A stretch of 7,152 nt of DNA from Eubacteriales bacterium (GTDB taxonomy: Bacteria; Bacillota; Clostridia; Peptostreptococcales; Anaerovoracaceae): NCBI GenBank assembly GCA_028691625.1, contig JAQUYZ010000076.1, forward strand, positions 1-7,152, written 5' to 3'. How positions within the stretch are numbered: the first letter of the stretch is position 1; every line of letters starts with the position of its first letter. The position numbers were made by a program, and so were the translations under genes. The notes under the pieces are model-generated. The model was not told where the DNA came from. It saw only the letters and a list, made by a program, of their open reading frames with translations, and did no database searches. This document shows positions 1-6,474 of this stretch, piece by piece.

Positions 1-209
1 ATCTGGAAAATCAAAAGAAGAGCAGCACCATTATCACGAATGCATGTAAAAAAGCGGTGAAAGCCCATGATGTACTGGATAAGCAGGAAATCAACCGGCT
101 GATTTCTGATTTGGCGAAGACAAAAAATCCGTACTCTTGTCCTCACGGAAGACCGACCTTTGTAAAGCTGACGAAGTATGAGCTTGAAAAGATGTTCAAG
201 CGGGTTTGA
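1..209 (+). CDS. mutL: DNA mismatch repair protein MutL, C-terminal fragment
   Basis: This is the 3' end of a gene entering from the left edge; the frame runs from base 3 and stops with TGA at 207-209. The visible ~68 residues include ACKKAVKAHDVL and the motif NPYSCPHGRPT followed by a short basic tail ending KMFKRV. The CPHGRPT motif is the hallmark of the C-terminal dimerisation/endonuclease domain of MutL proteins from bacteria without MutH, where it contributes to the metal site. By family knowledge, MutL couples MutS mismatch recognition to strand incision. It lies 12 bases upstream of miaA, the usual order in Firmicutes, and the miaA ribosome binding site overlaps its stop codon, so the two are probably cotranscribed. 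The start, the ATPase domain and the promoter are outside the window. Confidence 0.95.
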   Translation, partial: LENQKKSSTIITNACKKAVKAHDVLDKQEINRLISDLAKTKNPYSCPHGRPTFVKLTKYELEKMFKRV

Positions 210-221
210 GGGGAAATAAAG

Positions 222-1160
222 ATGCAGGATAAAAAAACGGTACTCTTTGTTGCAGGACCTACCGCTGTAGGAAAAACGAAATATGCCATTGAAATTGCCA
301 GAGCTTTTCAGGGAGAAATCATTTCAGCGGATTCCATGCAGATTTATCGATATATGGATATCGGCAGCGCGAAACCATCCAAAGAAGAACTGACCCAGGC
401 GAAGCATCATTTGGTGGATGAGATCGACCCGAGAGAAGAATTTTCCGTAGCAGAATATCAGATTCTGGCCAAAAAATATATCGACCAGATATTCCAAGAA
501 GGGAAAATACCCGTCGTAGCGGGGGGAACAGGATTATACCTGAATTCTTTACTTTATGAGATGGACTTTTCCATCATGCCGAAACAAGCAGATTTCAGAA
601 AGCAGTTGGAGCAGGATGCAGAGCAGCATGGAAGCCGTCATGTTCATGACCGGCTGAAATCACTGGATCCGGCAGCGGCTGAAAGGATCCATCCAAACAA
701 TCTGAAAAAGGTAATTCGTGCCATCGAAGTGGCCGAAACGACCGGTGAGAGAATGCGCGAATTCCGGGAATCATTTATCCCGACGAAGGAGTATGCCTGT
801 GTGCTAATCGGATTGACAAGAGACCGGGAGGAGCTTTACCGGCGGATTGACCAACGAGTGGATCAGCTTGTGAAAGCCGGCCTGGTGCAGGAGATCGAAT
901 CTCTTCTGAAGATGGGTCTGACGGAAAACAGTATCTCCATGAAGGGAATCGGCTACAAGGAAATCATTGCGCATCTGCATGGGGAGTATGATTTGAATGA
1001 AGCGGTGCGTCTGGTCAAACGCAATACGAGGCATTATGCCAAAAGACAATTGACCTGGCTCAGACGGTATGCGGATATGAGTTGGTTTAATTTATCGGAA
1101 TATCCTACGGAAGAAAATGCACTCTCCGCCATTATTGACAGGATTCGATCAAAGCGATAA
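222..1160 (+). CDS. miaA: tRNA dimethylallyltransferase MiaA
   Basis: MiaA transfers a dimethylallyl group from DMAPP to N6 of adenosine 37 in tRNAs that read codons starting with U; in most bacteria MiaB then methylthiolates the product. The 312-aa length is normal for the family. Visible motifs are the P-loop AGPTAVGKT (residues 11-19), DSMQIYR (37-43), GGTGLYL (101-107), the IHPNNLKKVIRAIEV helix (157-171), KGIGYKE (241-247) and the C-terminal RNTRHYAKRQLTWLRR segment (268-282), which carries the conserved tRNA-binding basic residues. No key residue is missing. The ATG at 222 is preceded by GAGGGG, which overlaps the mutL stop, suggesting translational coupling. In many Firmicutes hfq follows miaA; here a recombinase gene does. 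Confidence 0.98.
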   Translation: MQDKKTVLFVAGPTAVGKTKYAIEIARAFQGEIISADSMQIYRYMDIGSAKPSKEELTQAKHHLVDEIDPREEFSVAEYQILAKKYIDQIFQEGKIPVVAGGTGLYLNSLLYEMDFSIMPKQADFRKQLEQDAEQHGSRHVHDRLKSLDPAAAERIHPNNLKKVIRAIEVAETTGERMREFRESFIPTKEYACVLIGLTRDREELYRRIDQRVDQLVKAGLVQEIESLLKMGLTENSISMKGIGYKEIIAHLHGEYDLNEAVRLVKRNTRHYAKRQLTWLRRYADMSWFNLSEYPTEENALSAIIDRIRSKR

Positions 1161-1216
1161 GGTATGATACCCCCCGAAGCTGTAGTAGGCTGTGATCCAA
1201 TCAGAGGAGAACGAAG

Positions 1217-2347
1217 ATGGCTGTGAAAAAAGAATTAAAAATTCATAATAAAAGCGACAAACCGGACAACATCATCTTGAAAGAAAATGATATCATGGAA
1301 AAATGTCAACTGATTCAGGACGAGCTTCCGCGCTTTCTCAGTGGATTTTTCGTATATCTGAAGGGAAATGTCCTTCCCATGACCAGGTTAGCCTATTTGC
1401 AGGACATTCGTTTCTTCTGCAGTTATCTGATCCATGAAACAGAGCTGACGGAAGCGAAAAAAACGCAGGAGATCAAACTGGATGATTTTGAAAAAATAAA
1501 GGCGGTGGACGTTAATATCTTCATCGATTATTGCAGAAGATATAAAGTGGAAAAGGAAAAAGCAGTATATATTTATGAAAACGATAAGAAATCATTATCC
1601 AGAAAGAAGTCGTCCATCTCTGTATTGTTTAAATACCTGTACCGGGATGAGCTGATCGGCAAAAATATTACCGATGCCTTTGATCCCATCAAATTGCCGA
1701 AGCCTGGCGAAAGGGAAATCAAAGCGCTTCAGGATGATGAAGTAATGCGTATGCTGGATGCGGTATCCACTGGCGGCAATCTCACAAAAAAAGAACGGGA
1801 ATTCTGGGAAAAAACGAAAAAAAGAGACAAAGCCATCCTGATTTTATTCCTTACCTACGGATTGCGATTATCGGAGTTACAGCAGCTGAACGTTTCTTCC
1901 TTCAATTTCAGCCGTGGAGAGTTTAAAATTTATCGAAAACGCGGAAAAGAATCCATGATGCCGTTGAATAAGTCAGTGGAAAAGGTTCTTGCTGCATATA
2001 TCAATGAAGAACGGGCGGCTGACGAGAAGCTGGCGGCGGAAAACAGGGATGCCCTGTTCCTTTCTCTGCAGGGAAAACGGATGACAGAACGTCAGATCAG
2101 AGAGCTGGTCAAAAAATATACCTCCATCGGGCTGGCTACTTCAAGGGATTCGGGTTACAGTCCTCATAAATTGAGGGCAACGGCTGCAACCTCGCTGATC
2201 GGCAGGGGCAACTCCATCTTTGATGTGCAGGCCTTGCTGGATCATGAAAATGTAACAACAACTCAGCTATATGCCGCTCATAAAAAGAATGTGAAAAAGG
2301 ACTTGGTCAATAACTTTGAGTGGGAAGATGAATTTGAGAAGAAATAA
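1217..2347 (+). CDS. tyrosine recombinase, XerS-like
   Basis: Site-specific tyrosine recombinase of 376 aa. An N-terminal SAM-like core-binding domain spans roughly residues 35-150 (DELPRFLSGFFVYLKG onwards), and the catalytic domain starts near 168. Catalytic residues are all visible: Arg217 in LTYGLRLSE, a beta-hairpin lysine in RKRGKE (241-244), His317 and Arg320 in SPHKLR, His343 in LLDHENV, and the nucleophile Tyr352 in TTTQLYA. The protein is longer than XerC/XerD (about 300 aa). The extra N-terminus, the FWEKTKKRDKAI segment before the first catalytic Arg and the insertion after the hairpin recall the single-recombinase XerS layout. Codon use matches the housekeeping neighbours, so this seems a resident gene rather than a recent phage integrase. 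AGAGGAG at 1202-1208 supports the ATG at 1217. A dif-like half-site follows the stop codon. Chromosome dimer resolution is inferred; it could instead be an old element integrase. Confidence 0.9.
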   Translation: MAVKKELKIHNKSDKPDNIILKENDIMEKCQLIQDELPRFLSGFFVYLKGNVLPMTRLAYLQDIRFFCSYLIHETELTEAKKTQEIKLDDFEKIKAVDVNIFIDYCRRYKVEKEKAVYIYENDKKSLSRKKSSISVLFKYLYRDELIGKNITDAFDPIKLPKPGEREIKALQDDEVMRMLDAVSTGGNLTKKEREFWEKTKKRDKAILILFLTYGLRLSELQQLNVSSFNFSRGEFKIYRKRGKESMMPLNKSVEKVLAAYINEERAADEKLAAENRDALFLSLQGKRMTERQIRELVKKYTSIGLATSRDSGYSPHKLRATAATSLIGRGNSIFDVQALLDHENVTTTQLYAAHKKNVKKDLVNNFEWEDEFEKK

Positions 2348-2351
2348 ACAA

Positions 2352-2372
2352 TAAGTATATTATGTAAATAAA
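2352..2372 (+). other. possible dif-like recombination half-site
   Basis: The AT-rich gap between the recombinase gene and the next gene contains TATATTATGTAAA at 2356-2368. As I recall the Bacillus subtilis dif sequence, this equals 13 consecutive bases of its core and right (XerD-type) arm. The opposite arm is imperfect: only ATAA (2351-2354) is symmetric with TTAT (2360-2363). The position right beside a XerS-like gene fits single-recombinase systems, whose dif sites lie next to the recombinase gene. In an AT-rich spacer this could be chance, so this is a weak call. Confidence 0.3.
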
Positions 2373-2384
2373 TAGGAGCTTACG

Positions 2385-3680
2385 ATGCAGAAAAACACGT
2401 TTCAATTATTAAATGAGGAATTTGGGATCCACGCGTCCGTGCTGAAGGCAGTATCGGAAGCAGAGGAACAGGTCACTTCCGTATATCGGGAGTTGGACGA
2501 CAGCATGGCCTATAACCAGTACAAAATTCTGGATGCGTTTCAGAAAAACAGGATTTCAGACAGGCATTTCGCCTGGAATACCGGGTACGGGTACAATGAT
2601 CCCGGAAGAGAGGCACTGGAAAAGGTCTATGCGGACCTATTCAAGACCGATGCCGCGCTGGTCAGGCCAATCATTGTCAATGGCACCCATGCGTTAACCC
2701 TTACATTATCGGGTATACTGAGACCAGGAGATGAGTTGATCTATTGTACCGGAACTCCTTATGACACGTTGGAAGAAGTCATCGGAATCCGCGGAGAAGG
2801 CAAAGGCTCCCTGAAGGATTTTGGCGTATCCTATAAACAGGTAGAGCTGCGTGCTGACGGAACCATTGATCTGGAAGCACTAAAGGCAGCCATTTCTCCG
2901 GCAACCAGAATGGTGACCGTTCAGAGAGCGACCGGATATGGCTGGCGGAAAGCGATTACAATACCTGAAATCGAGGAGTGGACCGGTTTTGTAAAAGGCC
3001 TTCGCCCGGATATCATCTGCATGGTGGATAATTGCTATGGTGAATTCCTGGATACAAAGGACCCGACAGAAGTCGGTGCAGATGTGGTTGCGGGTTCCTT
3101 GATCAAAAATCCAGGCGGCGGACTCGCCCTGACCGGTGGCTATATTGCAGGCCGGTCTGATTTAATCGAGGCAATTTCATATCGCATGACCTCTCCAGGG
3201 ATCGGCGGAGAATGCGGTCTGACCTTCGGACAGACGAGGACGATGTTTCAGGGTCTGTTTATTGCTCCGAAAACAGTCAACGGTGCGGTGAAAGGCGCGA
3301 TTCTGTGCGCGAAGGTATTTGAAAATCTAGGATTTGAAGTCTGCCCGAAGCCGGAGGACAGAAGAAGCGATATCATAGAAGCCGTAAAACTTGGGACTCC
3401 GGAATCAGTCGTTGCTTTTTGTGAAGGAATTCAGGCGGCTGCTCCTGTTGATTCCCACGTTAATCCGGTGCCTTGGGATATGCCCGGTTACGAGGATCCG
3501 GTGATCATGGCCGCCGGGGCCTTTGTTCAGGGTTCCTCCATCGAGCTGAGCGCAGATGCGCCGATCCGGCCTCCCTATATCGTGTATTTCCAGGGCGGAC
3601 TGACCTACGAGCATTCCAAGTTTGGCGTGATCAAAGCCCTGCAGACTTTATATGATAAAGATCTGGTGACGATCAGGTGA
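2385..3680 (+). CDS. ynbB: PLP-dependent aluminium-resistance / methionine gamma-lyase-like protein (YnbB family)
   Basis: A fold-type I PLP enzyme of 431 aa, matching the family annotated as 'aluminum resistance protein' or 'methionine gamma-lyase family protein'. Visible features are a phosphate-binding region around VRPIIVNGTHAL (93-104), the aspartate expected to contact the pyridine nitrogen (Asp215 in MVDNCYGE), and the expected Schiff-base lysine Lys241 in AGSLIKNPGGG, followed by the glycine-rich TGGYIAGR. The C-terminal part carries the family-typical PPYIVYFQGGLTYEHSKFG (397-413). The substrate is not established from sequence; C-S lyase chemistry is inferred from relatedness to cystathionine beta-lyases. 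AGGAG at 2374-2378 supports the ATG. Its place downstream of miaA and near an SOS locus is conserved in many Firmicutes. It overlaps or abuts the next gene, so the two are probably coexpressed. Confidence 0.92.
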   Translation: MQKNTFQLLNEEFGIHASVLKAVSEAEEQVTSVYRELDDSMAYNQYKILDAFQKNRISDRHFAWNTGYGYNDPGREALEKVYADLFKTDAALVRPIIVNGTHALTLTLSGILRPGDELIYCTGTPYDTLEEVIGIRGEGKGSLKDFGVSYKQVELRADGTIDLEALKAAISPATRMVTVQRATGYGWRKAITIPEIEEWTGFVKGLRPDIICMVDNCYGEFLDTKDPTEVGADVVAGSLIKNPGGGLALTGGYIAGRSDLIEAISYRMTSPGIGGECGLTFGQTRTMFQGLFIAPKTVNGAVKGAILCAKVFENLGFEVCPKPEDRRSDIIEAVKLGTPESVVAFCEGIQAAAPVDSHVNPVPWDMPGYEDPVIMAAGAFVQGSSIELSADAPIRPPYIVYFQGGLTYEHSKFGVIKALQTLYDKDLVTIR

Positions 3681-3685
3681 CTGAA

Positions 3686-4423
3686 ATGGGATATGGCAAT
3701 GAAAAACGAAAAAAACGAATTCGTACAATTGTTTCTGTTTTGAAGCTGCTGATTTTATGCGGCATAGTGATCGGAGTTCCCATTTACGTATACTTTACTT
3801 ATCCGGAGCTGATCGATCGATTTAAAAGTCTGGATGAAATCAATAAACTGCTGAAACAATACAAGACTGCGAGTATTTTTATCTATATGGGACTGCAGGT
3901 CTTTCAGATTATCGTTTCTGTTCTGCCGGGACAGGCGCTTCAGTTTGCGTCCGGGTACGCCTATCATTTCTGGCTGGGATTATTGTTCTCATTGATCGGC
4001 GTCGCTTTGGGAACGGTTATTACGTTCTATCTTGCCCGTTTATTGGGCAAGGATGCACTTCATGTCATCTTTGGAGAAGAAAAATTCACCCGATTTGTCC
4101 GTACCCTGAACAGCAAACGGTCCTATCTCGTATTGTTTGTTATTTTTCTGATCCCAGGAATTCCCAAGGATTTGTTTACTTACGCCGCAGGCGTTTCAGA
4201 AATCCGCATCATTCCATTTTTGCTGCTTTCTCTGATCGGCAGGTCGCCGGCGATGATCGGGAGCATCATGATGGGGAATATGTTTTATAACGGCAGCTAT
4301 ACCGGGCTGATTATCCTGGGAGCCGTCGCAGTTGTTCTCTTTATTGCGGGGCTGATGAACAGAAATAAACTTGTAAAATGGTCAGATCAGTTTTATAGCA
4401 GAATGGTTGGTACAGGAAAATAA
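3686..4423 (+). CDS. TVP38/TMEM64 family (VTT/DedA-like) membrane protein
   Basis: An integral membrane protein of 245 aa from the chosen start. Numbering here is from that ATG. A basic N-terminus (KRKKRIR) precedes a first hydrophobic segment (about 15-37). The VTT domain follows: LPGQALQFASGYAYHFW (80-96) leads into hydrophobic segments at about 97-118, and the second re-entrant-like motif is FLIPGIPKDLFTYAAGVS (154-171), with LIGRSPAMIGSIMMG (183-197) and a last membrane span at about 207-224. Related DedA and VTT proteins are linked to lipid scrambling or undecaprenyl-phosphate recycling, but the substrate of this one is unknown. Start choice: AGGTGA (3675-3680) lies 5 bases before ATG 3686, whereas an in-frame GTG at 3677 would overlap the preceding stop codon by 4 bases; either is possible. 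Its natural terminator appears to be the one at 6343, now separated from it by the AT-rich cassette. Confidence 0.9.
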   Translation: MGYGNEKRKKRIRTIVSVLKLLILCGIVIGVPIYVYFTYPELIDRFKSLDEINKLLKQYKTASIFIYMGLQVFQIIVSVLPGQALQFASGYAYHFWLGLLFSLIGVALGTVITFYLARLLGKDALHVIFGEEKFTRFVRTLNSKRSYLVLFVIFLIPGIPKDLFTYAAGVSEIRIIPFLLLSLIGRSPAMIGSIMMGNMFYNGSYTGLIILGAVAVVLFIAGLMNRNKLVKWSDQFYSRMVGTGK

Positions 4424-4439
4424 ACAATCATGAATAAAC

Positions 4440-4449
4440 TACTAATTAT
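4440..4449. repeat. left copy of 10-bp direct repeat flanking the AT-rich cassette
   Basis: TACTAATTAT occurs here, 17 bases after the TVP38 stop, and again at 6305-6314 just after the PIN gene stop. The octamer ATGAATAA also occurs beside both copies (4430-4437 and 6317-6324), but on opposite sides of the decamer. The repeat coincides with both edges of the composition change and may mark an insertion site. Low-complexity AT sequence makes a chance match possible. Confidence 0.35.
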
Positions 4450-4465
4450 TTCCTTGCATACTAAC

Positions 4466-4482
4466 TGTTATAATTGTAATAT
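4466..4482 (+). promoter_or_regulatory. extended -10 promoter of the STAS/GHKL-PIN cassette
   Basis: TGTTATAAT at 4466-4474 is a perfect extended -10 (TGn plus TATAAT) with only a weak -35 (TTATTT, 4446-4451, 17-base spacer). An overlapping alternative pairs TTGCAT (4454-4459) with TAATAT (4477-4482), also 17 bases apart. Both would start transcription shortly before the cassette's first gene. This gives the AT-rich genes their own transcription independent of the upstream operon. Confidence 0.65.
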
Positions 4483-4512
4483 AAAGTTATGTATAGTTTA
4501 CAAGGTGGAATT

Positions 4513-5466
4513 ATGTTTAAATATAAATTGGAAAAAACTCAAAACAGATTATTTATATACCTACCAGAGAAATTGAATTTTAGTATAGAATTTATTAATG
4601 AATTGACATATGTATTTAAACTTGTAATGAACAAAGATTTTAAGAATGTTTTGTTTAGTTGTGATGCTAATTGTGAATTTGACAAATTATGTTTAGCATA
4701 CCTCGATAATACCATAAAATATGTTAGTAAAACAAAGCGTGTCTTTTGGAACTATGAATTACAGAATCTAATCTTAAATACAGTTGTTAGAAAGCGTAGT
4801 AATGATTTCCAAGAGATAGTGTTAGCTACCACAATAAAAAATCATGACATCCCGATGTATGTATTTGATGGGTATGATGATGTCTCACAAACGGTTAACA
4901 AAATAGTTGATATATTGATCGATCAAAATATTGCTATTAATAAAAATCAAATCAAAGAATTTCTATCAACAACAATTGGAGAAATTTTTTCAAATGCAAT
5001 AAACCATAGTAATCAAAAGAATTTCTTTTTCGCATATGATTTAATTTATAGCAAAGAAGAAGAGGATTTTTACTTAGTATCTAATGTTATTGACTACGGG
5101 ACCACTTTGGTAAAAAATGTAAAACTATATTTTGAAAAGCAAAAAAATAAAAGCATAAGCAGCCAAGAATGCTTTTATTGGGCAATTGAAGAAGGAAATA
5201 CTACCAGAGATGGATCGGGTGGATTTGGTCTATCAACATTTATATCATATTTAAAGGCAGTAAATGGCGAGATGATGATTTTCTCAGGTGACGCTTCTTG
5301 TACACTACAAAAGAACAAAGCTATTGAAGTACAACAATCAAAAGGTAATTATCCAGGAACCAGTGTAACTTTTAAGGTAAAATTATTTGATGTTAGTAAG
5401 TGTCTATTATGTAGCGAAAAAGAGTCAAAAATTTCATTCAAAAGTGTAAGTTTGGAGGATATCTAG
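4513..5466 (+). CDS. GHKL/HATPase-domain ATP-binding protein with N-terminal STAS-like region
   Basis: A 317-aa protein from the chosen ATG. The C-terminal half is a GHKL ATPase: N-box GEIFSNAINHS (Glu157, Asn161, His165), G1-like VIDYG (Asp194, Gly196), G2 glycine loop DGSGGFGLS (233-241) and a closing YPGTSVTFKVKL strand (280-291). No histidine phosphoacceptor/dimerisation helix or membrane segment is seen, so it resembles soluble anti-sigma kinases (RsbW/SpoIIAB/RsbT class) or other stand-alone GHKL switches. Residues about 1-100 alternate strand and helix (NRLFIYLPEKLNF, helix, KNVLFSCDANCEF, helix, RVFWNYE), which I read as a degenerate STAS fold. A short tail follows the ATPase, with CLLC at 297-300. 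The ATG at 4489 is in frame but lacks a ribosome binding site; AAGGTGG at 4502-4508 points to 4513. It leads an AT-rich three-gene operon. The GHKL call is strong; the STAS-like region and the role are inferred. Confidence 0.85.
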   Translation: MFKYKLEKTQNRLFIYLPEKLNFSIEFINELTYVFKLVMNKDFKNVLFSCDANCEFDKLCLAYLDNTIKYVSKTKRVFWNYELQNLILNTVVRKRSNDFQEIVLATTIKNHDIPMYVFDGYDDVSQTVNKIVDILIDQNIAINKNQIKEFLSTTIGEIFSNAINHSNQKNFFFAYDLIYSKEEEDFYLVSNVIDYGTTLVKNVKLYFEKQKNKSISSQECFYWAIEEGNTTRDGSGGFGLSTFISYLKAVNGEMMIFSGDASCTLQKNKAIEVQQSKGNYPGTSVTFKVKLFDVSKCLLCSEKESKISFKSVSLEDI

Positions 5467-5494
5467 CATACTATAAATAGAGAGAGGTGATTTT

Positions 5495-5791
5495 ATGAAC
5501 ATACGTATAAAAGAATTTATTAACGATGATACAGCTGTTTCATATGAGGATGGGAAAGCATGTTTAAAATTAATCTTAAAAGTAATCGAAGATGACAAGA
5601 TTACACTTGATTTTGATGGAGTAAACTATGTTATTACAGCTTTTCTAAATCCAATAATAGGCGATTTAATTTTGGAAAAAGGGCCTGAAATAATGGGCAG
5701 AATTTCAATTTTAAATGCAAATGAAGCTACAATTTCAAAGATTAAAATGGTACGTGATGGAGCTTTATTGAAACGTGAAGATATGGAATAG
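5495..5791 (+). CDS. STAS-like (DUF4325-type) small protein
   Basis: A 98-aa soluble protein, 28 bases after the GHKL gene, with GAGGTGA at 5484-5490 before its ATG. The central segment KITLDFDGVNYVITAFLNPIIGDLI (35-59) has the pattern of STAS-like DUF4325 proteins: a strand ending in LDF, a short loop, then Thr/Ser-x-Phe at the start of a helix. In anti-anti-sigma STAS proteins the phosphorylated Ser/Thr sits at the equivalent strand-helix turn; Thr48 occupies that place here. A later strand (RISILNA, 69-75) and a C-terminal helix follow. By family logic it would bind, and perhaps be phosphorylated by, the adjacent GHKL protein. The fold call is from pattern recognition, and the partner-switch role is inference. 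Confidence 0.8.
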   Translation: MNIRIKEFINDDTAVSYEDGKACLKLILKVIEDDKITLDFDGVNYVITAFLNPIIGDLILEKGPEIMGRISILNANEATISKIKMVRDGALLKREDME

Positions 5792-5802
5792 GAGAAATTG
5801 TA

Positions 5803-6300
5803 ATGGTTTTTTTTGATACATGCGTTTGGTTTGAATTAACTGGTGTAAAATCACCTACAACACCAACCGAGATTAGACAAGCTACTGTGGCAAGTGCTTT
5901 AATGAAAAAAATATTGAAAGATAATATTGTGATTGTGACTTGTAAAGAGCAATTAGTGGAAGTTATTTCTTCAGTTCAAAAGGCCAAAATGAAAGAATAT
6001 AATGCTACAGCCAAAAAAAATGGTGGCAAGGGTGTAGGTGATATTAAATCCTATCGTAAAGTTCCAGAGTTTCAAACTGCTAAGCAACTTTGTAGTCAAG
6101 TGATTAAAGATGTTATAAACTTTTCAAAACTTGGTGAAAGCATTGATTGCCCTATCCAAGATATTATTTCAAACATTCATTTAGTGGATATCAATGATTA
6201 TATGTATTACGAATTTTGTAAGAACCATGGCATAAATTTATATACATTTGACTGTGATTACGATTGTATTGATACGGAGGGGATAGTTATAAAAATTTAG
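5803..6300 (+). CDS. PIN-domain protein, probable RNase effector
   Basis: A 165-aa protein beginning with the PIN signature VFFDTCVWFEL (Asp5). The second acidic position is Glu49 or Glu53 in TCKEQLVEVISS, the third is Asp132 in LVDINDYMYYEFCKNHGI, and the last strand is LYTFDCDYD with Asp150 (also Asp152 and Asp154). This order matches the metal-binding acidic cluster of PIN ribonucleases such as VapC toxins. A basic insert at about 60-86 (nine Lys/Arg, containing KKNGGKGVGDIK) is larger than in minimal VapC proteins and could contact RNA. No VapB-like DNA-binding antitoxin gene is adjacent; the upstream neighbours are the STAS-like and GHKL genes. AGGAGA (5790-5795) overlaps the upstream stop codon, so translation is probably coupled. 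Nuclease activity is inferred from motifs only. Confidence 0.82.
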   Translation: MVFFDTCVWFELTGVKSPTTPTEIRQATVASALMKKILKDNIVIVTCKEQLVEVISSVQKAKMKEYNATAKKNGGKGVGDIKSYRKVPEFQTAKQLCSQVIKDVINFSKLGESIDCPIQDIISNIHLVDINDYMYYEFCKNHGINLYTFDCDYDCIDTEGIVIKI

Positions 6301-6304
6301 TACA

Positions 6305-6314
6305 TACTAATTAT
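6305..6314. repeat. right copy of 10-bp direct repeat flanking the AT-rich cassette
   Basis: Second copy of TACTAATTAT, 4 bases after the PIN gene stop. Directly after it the sequence returns towards host composition. It pairs with the copy at 4440-4449 and would be the right edge of the inserted segment if the repeat is real. Confidence 0.35.
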
Positions 6315-6342
6315 AAATGAATAATGAAAATCTGGTGGCATT

Positions 6343-6378
6343 CCGCTATTTCCGAATCGGGAGATAGCGGTTTTCTTT
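6343..6378 (+). terminator. strong intrinsic terminator
   Basis: CCGCTATTTCC (6343-6353) pairs with GGGAGATAGCGG (6359-6370) as an 11-bp stem with one G-T wobble and a 6-base loop, followed by TTTTCTTT (6371-6378). It lies just beyond the right repeat, in sequence of host-like composition. It ends transcription from the PIN gene now. It was probably the terminator of the ynbB-TVP38 operon before the cassette arrived. Confidence 0.88.
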
Positions 6379-6452
6379 CGCGCAACTGTTTGTGATACTT
6401 TCATTGGACCGTCAAGATTTTTCTCAAAAGGGGGTACTGTCATTAAATAAAA

Positions 6453-6464
6453 GAACAAATGTTT
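6453..6464. promoter_or_regulatory. LexA (SOS) box 1
   Basis: GAACAAATGTTT differs by one base from the Gram-positive SOS box form GAAC-N4-GTTC. It lies just upstream of the -35 element of the YneA-like gene. It is one of three similar boxes. Confidence 0.8.
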
Positions 6465-6474
6465 CAAATAATTC

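Noticed and set aside
804..1049. Minus-strand open frame inside miaA
   Set aside because: Lies wholly within a well-supported gene on the other strand, with no recognisable product.
1161..1171. Small palindrome GGTATGATACC just after the miaA stop
   Set aside because: A stem of 5 bp with a 1-base loop cannot form a terminator, there is no T-run, and the next gene's ribosome binding site follows closely.
3405..3655. Open frames on both strands inside the ynbB-type gene
   Set aside because: Both are shadows of a G+C-richer part of a clear PLP-enzyme gene, and no known motif is seen.
3755..3967. Minus-strand open frame inside the TVP38-type gene
   Set aside because: Antisense shadow of a clear membrane-protein gene.
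4489..4512. Earlier in-frame ATG for the GHKL gene
   Set aside because: It has no ribosome binding site and lies only a few bases from the predicted transcription start; AAGGTGG directly precedes ATG 4513.
6297..6443. 48-codon minus-strand frame running from near the SOS operators to the PIN stop codon
   Set aside because: No ribosome binding site is seen, it runs through the terminator hairpin and the repeat, and the product has no known motif.
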